Part shown: one piece after another, positions 49,513 to 60,694 of the stretch
How positions within the stretch are numbered: the first letter of the stretch is position 1
How the letters are laid out: every line of letters starts with the position of its first letter
Assembly: GCA_017871115.1 (NCBI GenBank)
Contig: JAFCIZ010000006.1
Span: 3,596,001 to 3,660,000 of the forward strand
Source of the DNA: Cunninghamella blakesleeana
Lineage: Eukaryota > Mucoromycota > Mucoromycetes > Mucorales > Cunninghamellaceae
Direction: 5' to 3'
Length of the DNA stretch: 64,000 nt
Made by a program: the position numbers and the translations under genes
The notes under the pieces: generated by a model
What the model was told of the DNA's origin: nothing
Database searches by the model: none
The model's input: only the letters and a program-made list of their open reading frames with translations

Positions 49513-50811
49513 TTAATTTAAAGGTACATTGAACGAAATAGCAATATCATCACTATCATTCGTATGAGTATTATTTGAAATCATAGAGGCAGTAGTTGTT
49601 GATTTTGGAGGCTGTTGAAAAATACTTTTATCTTGAACTTGTATACGAGTCCAATTTCCCGCCGGTCTTGTAAATGGTTTTGAAGCATTTGTTGATGCTG
49701 ATGTATTATTATTATTATTATTATTATTATAGCTATTATTATTAGGAGAGGGTCGTTTTTTTAATGTAGAAGAAATGACTTTTTTAATAAAAAAATTGGA
49801 TTGTTCGCTAGTTGGAGAAGTAGGTGAAGGTAACTTTAAGAAACGATTGGATTTAGTGGAATGAATGGAAATTGAATCATCTTTATCTTTATTTTTAGTG
49901 GAAGAGGATAATGAAGATTTGGGTAAAGGGGGAAATACGCTGGATTCCGAAGTTAAAGTTGTGCAAGTGGATAAAGAGGTATTCAATGAAGGACTGCTTT
50001 TTAATCGGCGTGGGTTCCAAGGTAAAGATAGATGCTGCTGTGAAGAAGTAGATGTAATAGATGTTGTGGATATAATACTTGATGAAGTGGGATCTGTCAT
50101 ATGATATTTGTTTTGATTATTAATATTATTGCTATCTATAGTTGCTGGCGTTGCTGTTGTTGTAATGGACATTATGGCTGTGGAAGTTGTTAAATCATTT
50201 ATATAATCTGATGCAGAGGATGATGTGGAAGATGTGGATGAGGAAGGAGATAAGGGAAATCGATTTGTATCAGTAATAAAAGGAATAAATGCACTAATTC
50301 GTAATAGTTCAATGATGGAAGCATAGGCAGGGTGTAAAATATGAGGATGATAATGTTGATTTGAATAAGAATATAGTAATTGTTGTTTTAAATCGAATGG
50401 GATATTAATTTCTTTCGTAGCATTATTAAAAATGTAGTTTTCCATAATCTTATTAAACTTTATAATTAAATGGTGAAAAAAGATTTTTTCTTCATTATTT
50501 AACCAATGTTCTTGATCTTTTCGAAAATAAAATAATTGCCCATTACTTAATTTGACCCCATCTAAACCATGATGGTTTTCTTGTTCTTGCTCTTCTTCTA
50601 CAATGATAGCTCGAAGAAAGGGGCCAAAAAAGGAATAACACACTGATTTATATTCTGTTACATCGCGATAAAAATCCAAGTTTTCCGTACAATAGGTTTG
50701 TTTTAAATATTTGATAAATTCTTTTAAACTGTATGGACTTGGTGATTCATCGTTTAGTACCATTTCTAAGGTCAAATTATTGACAAAACCGTAATTATCA
50801 TAATTGGTCAT
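49513..50811 (-). CDS. RGS-domain protein (regulator of G-protein signalling)
   Basis: A single exon encodes 432 residues starting at MTNYDNYGFVNN. An in-frame ATG lies 14 codons upstream (50853) but would add only the repetitive MLFHIIHIIHIII; I prefer the inner start. Residues 10-190 resemble an RGS fold: LTLEMVLNDESPSPYSLKEF, IKYLKQTYCTENLDFYRDV, then IIKFNKIMENYIFNNATKEI and IPFDLKQQLL. RGS proteins speed GTP hydrolysis on G-alpha subunits at the membrane, which fits a neighbourhood that also holds a cAMP phosphodiesterase. The domain is split by a loop containing EEEQEQENHHG. The C-terminal 230 residues are Ser/Thr/Pro-rich with an Asn run and several Pro-directed Ser sites. No transmembrane segment is seen, and attachment to the membrane is not evident. 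Confidence 0.84.
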   Translation of the reverse strand: MTNYDNYGFVNNLTLEMVLNDESPSPYSLKEFIKYLKQTYCTENLDFYRDVTEYKSVCYSFFGPFLRAIIVEEEQEQENHHGLDGVKLSNGQLFYFRKDQEHWLNNEEKIFFHHLIIKFNKIMENYIFNNATKEINIPFDLKQQLLYSYSNQHYHPHILHPAYASIIELLRISAFIPFITDTNRFPLSPSSSTSSTSSSASDYINDLTTSTAIMSITTTATPATIDSNNINNQNKYHMTDPTSSSIISTTSITSTSSQQHLSLPWNPRRLKSSPSLNTSLSTCTTLTSESSVFPPLPKSSLSSSTKNKDKDDSISIHSTKSNRFLKLPSPTSPTSEQSNFFIKKVISSTLKKRPSPNNNSYNNNNNNNNTSASTNASKPFTRPAGNWTRIQVQDKSIFQQPPKSTTTASMISNNTHTNDSDDIAISFNVPLN

Positions 50812-50990
50812 GTCAATAATAATATGAATAATATGAATAATATGAAATAACAATAAAAAGTATAATAACTATGTATGCGTATTAAAGATTTTTTTTAAAC
50901 AAATGAAGTAATGAAAAATAAGGAAAGAAGTATGAAAGAAATAAAAAAAAATATTAAAATAACATACAATATATAAAATGAAAAATCATG

Positions 50991-51021
<31 letters not shown>

Positions 51022-52193
51022 GATACTAGTTATAAAAAGATAAAAAGAAGAGAAGGAAAAAAATAGATTTTTTTTGATTTTTTTAGATACGGGATTTCAA
51101 CCTTACTTAAAATGAGCTGGAATTAAAATTTATGTTGTACCTTCATTATCAGAGTAATGGCCGTTTGTCTTTTTTAAAATAATAAAATATTATATAATTT
51201 ATTGATATTTTCATATGTAACTATGGAAGAGAAATTATGTTTATAAACATTTTGTAATATTAATAGTTATATTATATTATATTATATATATATATATATA
51301 TCTATATATCTATAAAGGCATGTCAATAAATAAAAAAGAATAGGTTACACTGTTTATTTAATTTTTTTTATATTTTTTTTTTTTGAGTCTATTTGAATTT
51401 TTAATTACACAAAAATATCAAAGAGCATGTTTCTTTAAAGAGAATTAGGATAATTATTAATTAGTAAAATGTATATCCATTTTTATACATAGTTCACCAT
51501 TCATTTTTTTTAATTTATGATAATAATTAAGCAAGCATATGCTAACCTTTATTTCTTACTATTATTATTTATTATTATTATTATTATTATTAATATCAAT
51601 GTGGGTTATAAAACCCGAATTCTTGGTTGAAAATTCAAAAAAAGTTTAAAAACAACTTGTCAAAGAATTTACTAGAACGTAAATCAAACTTTTCATGAGA
51701 ATAAAATAATAATACCTTTTCTTACTTTTACAATTATATTCAACAAAATAATTAAATACACCACAAAAAAGAACAAGAAGAATATAAAAATATCAAACCG
51801 TATATGGCTATCAGTCTGTTGGTATTTTATAGTCAATAAGTTAATCATTTATTCCTCGTTTTTTCCCATCGTCGATTTTCAATCTATATTACAATACTAT
51901 GTTTTTTTGATTTTTTTTTTGCTAAACTGACCCCAACATTTTATTGTGTAACAGTTTCGATCATGCCATTCAATCAACAATGAATTACATCCAACAGTGG
52001 TGACATATCTTAAATACTGAAAAGACTAGTAGTTATACATAATGAAATACTAAAGCATACACTCTTTTAAATAAAACACCACGAAGAAGTTATATTAGCG
52101 GACTTTTTAAAATTCCTTTTTAAGAATAGCTTTTATTTTTAATGTAGTTTACTTATTATGATTTCCCTTGCACTTTAAATAAAAAAATATATC

Positions 52194-52225
<32 letters not shown>

Positions 52226-53150
52226 ATAAATAAATAAAAAATAATCATCACTGTCATTATAGTCTGTAACTAGAGTTGTTAAATATATACTTGAATTCAT
52301 CAAAATATTATTTAAAAATTGAATTTTTTAAATTAATGCATAAAAAACACTTGATTAGTTTTTAAAACATAATTAGAATATATTTTCTTTGTTCGGAATA
52401 AGACTAAAGGTTGTTCATATAAAAATAAGATTATTTTTTTCAGTTAGTGTAACCTTATACACTTCTACTTTCCATTACTCTTTTTTCTTTTTTCTTGATT
52501 AAAAAAAGAGAGGTATGAGTCAAATCTTTCATGGATATACATATTATGCTTAATAATTTTAAATTAAGAAATATTTTTTTAATTTTATTGGTTTTTTTAA
52601 TTAGTAAAGATAATTTTTATAATTTAATAGTTACCGTACTACCACTTTTTATTTATATTTTATTTTTTATGTATCCCATAATCTATGGCTGTGTATTTCC
52701 TTTTCACCTATACCGTTGCTTGTATTTTAGAACCTTATATTCCTTGGTCGTTTTGCAACGAACATCTAACTTATAATATACTAGTTATGGTATTCGCTTA
52801 TAGAAATTGATAAAATATTCTACGAATCGTTCTCCTTGTATTATTTACTATTTATTAAATTCATGTATAAAAAGTAAAAGATAATTCCGTTTTAGGCGAA
52901 CAAATAAAACAGGTACATATATGTCACTTATTTTGATTTTACTTAGATATTCACTTGTTATGCTTATTTATTTAGTAATTTCGAAATGCAAATTCTCAAT
53001 TTTTTATTTTTTATTTTTTGAATCACCGTCAATTTTTAGATAAAAAAATAATTCTTTGTTACGCTTTTTCCTCTATTTTTATTTTTTGAATTGATATATT
53101 ATTATTGTACAATATATTTATAGATTAATAATAAAAATAATAGTAATAAT
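50812..53150. other. Large divergent intergenic region upstream of the RGS gene and the unknown gene
   Basis: This 2.3-kb spacer is the largest AT-rich gap in the window. It has (TAA)n at about 50992-51010, a perfect five-base-pair hairpin GGGTTATAAAACCC at 51603-51616, (CA)n at about 52195-52210 and AT tracts. A hydrophobic 81-codon frame at 52531-52776 has no codon signature or family match and is not called. No RNA gene is seen. Confidence 0.55.
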
Positions 53151-54736
53151 ATGAATACAAGACCAAATACAATAGTTACACAGCGTCTACACGCTTTAGA
53201 AAAAATGTTATTCAATAAACAAAAATCAGGCAGCCAATTAATTAATAGATCTCGATCTCAATCTTTACAAAAAACAAGTAATAATAAAACACAATCTTCG
53301 CAAACTTTCGCTAAGAAAAATTCAATGTTGAATATTGAGGAAGAAAAGCGATTAATAGATACCACACAAAAAGATTTATATGAAAATGGTTCAAAATTGA
53401 ATTCAGATCGCTTACAGCGTATGCAAAATACTGAAGTAAAATTAAAAACATGTGTAAATAAGGAAGAAGGAAAAGTAAAAAAAGAAGTATTAGAATTATT
53501 GATGAAAAGTAGTATAGAAACAAATATAAAGCTTAGTCCTTTTGGTATGTAAAATAATTATGATATTAATAATAACAATGCTAGCATGAAAAATAAATCA
53601 AGTTTTTTTCCTTTTAACTGAACTGTATATTACTACTATTTCTACTATAGCTGCCATATTAGCTTCCCCTATGCGTACCTGTACCTTTCATAGAAAGCAG
53701 TATCCCTCAGGTAATGAATTGATAAACAGTAAATAAGATTGTTTTTACAATACACAGATATTTTTAAATAGAGGAAGAAAGGAAAAAAGATATATTTATA
53801 TGTGCTATTATTATTATTACTATTATAGCTTTATTGGCACGGTTTAGTATTGGTATTCATCCGGAAACAGGTAAAAAGTGGGGATATCCTAGCATAAATG
53901 AATCTGGTGAAAGAGGGTATTATGTCAAATTAAATAAGCAAGTCATCGATATTTTATCTAAAAAAGGTAAGTTCCTCTCCCACTTTCACTTTTTAAACTT
54001 TATATATAGCTTGCAATGATATTTATGTATGAAATGAATACAATCGCATTTATTTCTATTTTTTATTTTCGTATATCTATCCATCTATATGTATGCGTTA
54101 AAAAAAAAAGAACATAAAAGGTTATTTAGAGGTTCAGCAGATTTTCCAAAAACTGGTATGTCAGAGTATATAGAAAACTTATTAATTGAAAGAGTCAACA
54201 TACGGTTAGAAGAAATAATGCCTTCCTTGATCCCATTAAAATTAGAATTTGCATCTAATCAAGAAGATAGTAATAATAAAAAACTCACCACTATCACCTC
54301 TACCACTGACATACATTCTAATTTGCAATCTCGTTGTATGTTTTGGAGTCCACTTTCTACTTCTTATGAATGGCCGACACACAGTCATGGCTTCCATTGT
54401 CTTTTTATTTTATCTCATTACCTTGCACCTGATCAAATAAATAACTTTTATCATAATATTATACCAAAAAAATCAAAAATATCTAGAAGTATAAAAGAAG
54501 TTCTTGGCAAATCAGTAATGGCTTTAGATCTTCGTGAACAACCTTGGCGATCATTCATGAATCTCCTTAATAATAATATGGAAATGGTCCCATCATCATC
54601 GCCCCATTTTATGGCTGTGGCTGTACCTAAAACAAAAGAAAACATACCCCTTATGATCGATCTTTGGCGTTTAGAACAATATTTTTTATCAGGGGAAATG
54701 AAGGAGAAGGTCATTAAAAATCATTTGCCAATCTAA
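53151..54736 (+). CDS. Unrecognised conserved-looking protein, four exons
   Basis: Four exons (53151-53544, 53651-53710, 53829-53966, 54111-54736) join in frame to 405 residues. I do not recognise the family with confidence. The first 130 residues are Lys/Gln/Ser-rich and partly helical (EEEKRLIDTTQKDLYENG). Exons 2 and 3 encode the most conserved-looking part: AAILASPMRTCTFHRKQYPS, then ALLARFSIGIHPETGKKWGY and INESGERGYYVKLNKQVIDI. Exon 4 has FRGSADFPKTGMSEYIENLL, SRCMFWSPLSTSYEWPTHSH and LREQPWRSFMNLL, and ends MKEKVIKNHLPI. There is no signal peptide, membrane segment or complete zinc motif. The LASPMR plus HPETGKKW pattern is reminiscent of fungal proteins that I recall only as hypothetical, perhaps mitochondrial. 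It is a real gene by its clean GT-AG joints; its function is unknown. Confidence 0.75.
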
Positions 54737-55034
54737 CACACTCAAGCTACTTTTATTTTCTCCATCAATTTTAGCATATCAAATCATTTACTATTAAATG
54801 TCTTTTATATTTAATTTAATTAATTTTTACTACTGCTACATATATAGACATGATAATACATACTCTCTCTCTCTTTAACAAGTAAATATATCACTGTACC
54901 ATACCTTTATTTTTTTTTATTATTGACATATATATTATTCTACTTTTCTTAAATGAACAATAAAAATAAACAATAAACAATAAAGAAATATATAATTACA
55001 ATTTTTTATATTTTTTTTGTTAATTCTATTTATA
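54737..55034. other. Convergent 3' intergenic region
   Basis: Just under 300 bases between the ends of the unknown gene and the CARNMT1 homologue. It holds a short (CT)n at about 54862-54873 and AT-rich sequence, with no gene. Confidence 0.6.
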
Positions 55035-56966
55035 TTATTTTTTAATTGCTGTCCAGAACGCTGAATGATAAAGATATGTTAACATACTGTCTGGATTAGA
55101 TGTATAAGTAGTATCTATCATTGCTTCTTTCTATTATATATTAAAAAGAATAATGTAGTAAACATTAATAAAATGAAATAATATATTATTGTTATTGTTA
55201 TTTTACCTTAATTTCAAAACCTAATTGAGTAGCAATTCTTTTTACTTGGTCCAAAGATAATTCTACAGATGCTTCACCAGGGGAATCTTCAAAATGATAT
55301 AATAGAGGGCCAATATTAATCCACACACCACCTTGTTTTAAAATGGAATGAATCACTTCCATATATTGAATAATGTTTTTAGCGGTATCAATAAAGAAAC
55401 AAGTAACAACACAATCCCAAGCATTTTGGTTTTCTTCTGTTGTATACACTTCCAAAAAATCACCAGCCACCATTGAAAAATCAACATGGGGGTCTAAATC
55501 TTGTCCAGGGACGATATCTGGTATGCTGATGGGCTTTAATTGGCTTTGAGCTGTTGGTAAATTACTAAATGAATGAACAAATGGATAAATCTTGTATTTA
55601 GATTCTTCGCCAATCTTATTCAGTATAAAGTTGGAGGTTAAGAGCTATCATCAAAAAAAAAAATAATAATAATAACAAAATAAAAATAGTTATCATAGTA
55701 AAGTTAAAATAACATCGATCCATTTTTTTTTCCTTCCCCCTTATATTAAAATGATCGGTAGATCATACTTGTTTTTTTTTTTTGCTGCTCATTTTTCTTT
55801 TTTTCTTTTTTAGTATTACCATATAAAATGTGAATTCATTGCCTAAAATAAAAACGTGTAAAAAAATGTAAAAAAAAAAGACGGTCATCAATATTTTTTT
55901 TAAAACATGATCTTGTAATTATTTACTATTACTATTATTATTATTATTACCTTGGCAACTAAACCCATTACTAGCAATATCATAAGCTAATCTTCCAAGC
56001 CCAGCACCAGGTACAAGCACACGAATATTAGCTCTATTTATTTAATATATACATATTGATTCAATTAGTTATATAATTGTTGATTTATTATGACTATTAT
56101 ACCTATTATATCCATATATGTAAATATTTACCTGTCAGGACCTTGTATATCATTATATATTGTGTTTAGTTCTTTAATAACAGGTATATAAATAACATCT
56201 CTTTCGGCTTTTCCCTAAAAAAGTACATATATCATCAGACCGACCAATTTCCAAAATATTGATAAATCCATCCAATCCATTTCCATCCCCCCAAAAAATG
56301 CTAAATAACCATGGTGTTCCCACTCCATTTTTATAATAATTTTATTTTACCTCGGTAGACCAATCTCGGAAGCATTGTTTCAAAGTACTTCGAACCTTAT
56401 CCATATCTGAAGGTTTGACTGGCGGCTGTTCACCCTATTATAGTAAGAAAGTAAAATAGGATTTAATTTTTTTTAAAAAAAAAATAAGGAGAGAGGTGTG
56501 TGATGATGATGACGATGATGATAAAAAAAAAATGGTATATTACATTTTTAGCAAAAATATATAATTAAACTTTCCTATTTACCTTTTTTTTTGCTTGTTG
56601 TAAAAAATCTGTCATATCATTAGCTGAAAATAAATCTGCATATTTCACCATATCGCGAAAAAATTGAGCATTGATTTCAATAAGCTTATCCACGGTATTG
56701 ATTTTTTCAAGTGTATCAGGAATTAATTTTTTATGATGTTCAGGTAAAGCTAAAAAGTCGCGTCTTTTTTTATGATTGTGATTTAACCCATGAGACCGAT
56801 AATAAAGAAAGGCTAATAATACTTTCTGGAAATGTTGCTTTTCAATATTGGCCTCGTTTGTATCATCTTCCATTGTCATATCATTGTATGAAATTGAAGA
56901 TTCAGCATTATGTGTATGTTCATGATTATGGTGATTATGATCATGAGTATGGCTATGTGATGACAT
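55035..56966 (-). CDS. CARNMT1: Carnosine N-methyltransferase homologue (CARNMT1, N2227 family)
   Basis: Seven exons on the complement (56583-56966, 56351-56434, 56132-56214, 55951-56033, 55820-55842, 55207-55644, 55035-55130) join to 396 residues. The family enzyme is an SAM-dependent methyltransferase acting on the histidine of carnosine and, in animals, on protein histidines. Visible blocks are KVRSTLKQCFRDWSTEGKAE, the SAM loop VLVPGAGLGRLAYDIA (about 188-203), CQGNEFTFYM, SMVAGDFLEVY, DCVVTCFFIDTAKN and WINIGPLLYHFED. Exon 5 is only 23 bases, encoding most of GNEFTFYM. The N-terminus is strikingly His-rich (HSHTHDHNHHNHEHTHN), which could bind metal. The natural substrate in fungi, which generally lack carnosine, is uncertain. 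It is head-to-head with DPH2, 279 bases away. Confidence 0.92.
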
Positions 56967-57245
56967 ATCTTATTTATTTATATACAAGTATATATAACTA
57001 TATCTTTATAAATAATTAAAAGTGTTTGTTGTTATTATTTAAAAAAAATAAAAAATAAAAATATGAGTAGGAAAAAAGACGAAAAAGAAATGAAGAAAAA
57101 AAATTTAAGGTTTTTTTTAATCTTTAGACCAAAAAAAAAATCCGGGATTTGAAATTTTCATTGTGACATTTTTTCTATCAGAATTTTTTTAAATCTCTTT
57201 CTGCTTTAAAACAATAATTTTTTTATTATATATTGAAAAATAATA
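56967..57245. promoter_or_regulatory. Compact bidirectional promoter region, CARNMT1 / DPH2
   Basis: The two start codons are 279 bases apart on opposite strands, so both promoters and leaders must share this DNA. It contains A/T-runs and a short GC-balanced patch (TCCGGGATTTGAAATTTTC, about 57141-57159). No TATA consensus stands out. Co-regulation is inferred from spacing only. Confidence 0.5.
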
Positions 57246-57653
57246 ATGACTGAGGCTAAAGGACCTACCACTTTTTCTAATTCCGGTGAAGATGTCATTC
57301 AACGAGAAATAAATGTTGAAAGTATTCGCCATGATGATATCACTTTGTTAACATTTTATGAAATTGAAAGAACAGTCAAATATATTCAACAATATCAATT
57401 TAAAAAAGTCGCTTTACAGTTCCCCGATGACATGTTAGCCGATGCTGCTTCTGTAGCAAAGATATTAAAAGAAAACACCAAACAAACTGCTTATTTTATA
57501 TTAGCCGATACTTCTTATGGAAGTTGCTGTGTAGACGAAGTAGCAGCTCAGCATATTGATGCCGATGCTATTATCCATTATGGTCACTCTTGTTTATCAC
57601 CGTAAGGTTTTTTTAGATTCTTTTTGATTCACTCTTGTTATATAAATATATAA

Positions 57654-57692
<39 letters not shown>

Positions 57693-60600
57693 GTTTTTTC
57701 CTTTTATTATTATGATTTATTTATTTATATTTATTGAATAGGACAAGCCACCTTCCTGTATTATATGTATTCGGATACCAACCCTTAGAAATTAACGATT
57801 GTATACAGCAATTTAAATCTTTAATACCAGATCGACAACAACCAACCATACTGATGTGTAATGTAGAATATTCTCATATCATTGAATCTTTAAAAAACGA
57901 ATTATCAAAAGAGTATCGATGGATTATTTCAAGCCATGTACAAAAAGAAAATGACATTAAATATAAAATACAACATCATCAAAGTGGATGCCAAAACAAT
58001 AACAGTGATTTACCATCATCATGTAATAAATGCCAACAGTGCGATCATGATAATAAGGAAAATGATGACCAGAATCAATCAATAGAAGAAGAAAAAGGAC
58101 ATAAAAAAATAAATCAGTATAATAATAGTAGCCGATCATACATATTACCTAATGACATTACCATTGATCAATGTGTTATTTTTTTCATTGGTAAAGAAGG
58201 TTTAACTTTAACAAATATAATGATGGTACATAATCAATGCCAGGTAAAATATACTAAAAAGTATATATTAAATATGTTATATTAAAAAAAAAAAACATTT
58301 AATAAAAATATATATATAATTTTTTTGGTAATATTATATAATCTTCCCCTATTTTAGATTTATACGTATAATCCATTGTTAAAGGAAGGACGAAAAGAAA
58401 CGGTGTCGGTGAATAAAATGCTTATGAAAAGGTAAAATAGATATAGTATTAAAAAAAGGGACAAATCGTTATTAAATAAATAAATAAAGATATAAAATGA
58501 AATACATGTGGTTAAATTAAATAATAATAATATAACTTTATGATTATAATATTTAATTATTTACCCTATTTTTTTTATCGTTATTATTATAACTATTATT
58601 TTCCCCTTTCGTCCCTTAATGCACGCACATTCTCTTTCAAAAATATAGATACTTTATGGTTCAGAAGGCAAAGGATGCAAATACAATTGGTATTGTAGTC
58701 GGGACCCTTGGTGTTGGTAAGACTAAAAAAAAGGAGAGATTAGGAAGAAGAGGATGAAAAAGAAGAAGAGGGAAAAAAATAGGTTCGATTATTAGGCGGG
58801 AGGAAAAATATATGATTAAATAGTATTTTAGAAAGAAAAAAAAAAGGGATTCCAAGGGATTATTATAATATAAAGAAAGAGAGGAGGACGACTAAATACT
58901 AACGTAATATATATATATATATATATTTAATATAGCTTCCTATATGAATATTATTGAACATTTAAAAAAAATCATTACTTTATCTGGAAGGAAATGGTAT
59001 TTATTTGTAATGGGAAAATTAAATGTAGCAAAAATGGCCAATTTTATGGAGATCGATTGCTATGTTTTAGTAGCTTGTCCTGAAAATAGTTTGATTGATT
59101 CTAAGGTAAAGAAATAAAAATGACAATACTAATGTTTTTTTTCTATTCTCCTATTTTATACATGTACTACTTTTTTTTCTTTCTTTTATACAATATTATC
59201 ATACCATATGATGAAACCCTGTTTCGGTATTATATGAATTGTTTTTGTAATTTTTTTTTATAATACCCTTCAGGGTTCAGCTTCTCCTACTTTCCAATTA
59301 TGTACTTATTTTTTTTTATCAATTTTCATTTTATTTTTATATTATTATTATTTTTTCGAAATGAAATGAAAAATATTATCGATCTTATGAATTTATTAAC
59401 AACATAAATTTATTTATTTTTATTTTTTTTAATATTAGGAATTCTATCGTCCTATTGTAACACCGTTTGAATTAGAAATTGCTCTTGTTAGGTAAGAAAA
59501 AAGTTATGATTAATATTAAATTGAACTAATGAATTATACGAGAAATGAAGAAATGAAGATTTAATAATTTATTTATTTAATTGCATTTCTTTTTATTATA
59601 TATTTAATTGTCTTTCTCTCTTTTTTTTTTCTTTTTTCTATTTCTTTTCTTTTATTTTATTTTAATATTCATTTATTATTTTCTTATTCTTCCTCATATA
59701 TATATATATACATATATCTTTTATTACTACTATTATTTTAGATCACAAGAATGGACAGGTAAATATATTTTGGATTTTTCCAAATTATTACCACAATTAC
59801 GAGAAGATGATTTTGAATATGATGAGGTAAAACTTAAAAAGAAATGAAAAAAGGGTCTTGCACATGTTTTATATTATCATCACTATCATATATAAATATA
59901 TGTTTTATGAAGTGGCAAATTGTAATTGAACGTGTGTTTTCATTTTAGGAAATTGATCAAGGCTCTAGTGACGAAGAAGGGCATTTCTCCTTGATCACAG
60001 GTCAATATGTATCGGGGCCGTTTCAAAAAACAAAAACAAATAAGGGTAAGCACATACATTATAATAATAATTATAATAATAATAATAAAAATAATAATAA
60101 TAAAATAAAACTAGGTGATAATTCTTATGAATTCGTCGTTACATTATTATTATCTTAAAAACAAACGATTTATTTTTATTTTTATTTTTAAAAAAAACGA
60201 TAGATTCCAATACAGAGTCATTAACAAGCAATTTAACTGATTTAACTTTACGTAATCAAGAGACAAGCATAACACAATTAATGAACAGTACTGCTGGTAA
60301 AGTTATAATACTTTTTTTTTAAAAAAAAAAAAAAAGAATGAGAGAAAGAGAGCAAGAGAAGGAATTTTAGGGGAAAAGGGCATATAAATATAAAGGAGAA
60401 GGATGATTAAAAAGGGACAAATTGTGTCTATGGAAATGTTCAATGACGTGGGTTTAGTAAAGGGTAATATACTTTTTTATTTTTATTTTGTCTTTCGTTA
60501 TCTTTATTTATTTATTTTTGGCGGTAAAACCGTTCCTAATATGTACTTTTTCTTTTCTTTTCTTTTTTTTAGGAGAATATCTTCGTAGTCGATCATACCG

Positions 60601-60694
60601 GGGCTTAGATCCCAAAATGGGCCAAGATGAGGCTGGTGATGTCAAAGAGGGAAGATCTGGTATAGCTAAGGGGTATTCAATGGAGCACAATTGA
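57246..60694 (+). CDS. DPH2: Diphthamide biosynthesis protein 2 (DPH2)
   Basis: Ten exons (57246-57601, 57742-58243, 58358-58431, 58649-58716, 58936-59105, 59439-59491, 59742-59826, 59949-60045, 60204-60296, 60573-60694) join to 539 residues, the usual size. Dph1-Dph2 is the radical-SAM-type Fe-S complex that adds a 3-amino-3-carboxypropyl group to the histidine of translation elongation factor 2. Family blocks are [48 protein letters not shown] with a cluster-type Cys, [59 protein letters not shown], and [10 protein letters not shown]. The C-terminal [15 protein letters not shown] is also characteristic. Exon 2 has a Cys/Asn/Asp-rich insert ([15 protein letters not shown]) not expected in the family. 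All phases agree; the nine introns make this the most split gene after BLM10. Confidence 0.94.
57657..57691. repeat. AT microsatellite in DPH2 intron 1
   Basis: About 35 bases of alternating AT lie in the intron between 57601 and 57742. Confidence 0.9.

Noticed and set aside
50812..50853. Upstream ATG at 50853 as the RGS start
   Set aside because: It adds only a repetitive His-Ile stretch from an ATA/ATG-like repeat; the ATG at 50811 gives a normal N-terminus. The longer form is not excluded.
52531..52776. 81-codon hydrophobic frame as a small membrane protein
   Set aside because: It is AT-driven (Phe, Leu, Ile, Tyr), unconserved to my knowledge, and has no promoter or splice context. I could not support it.
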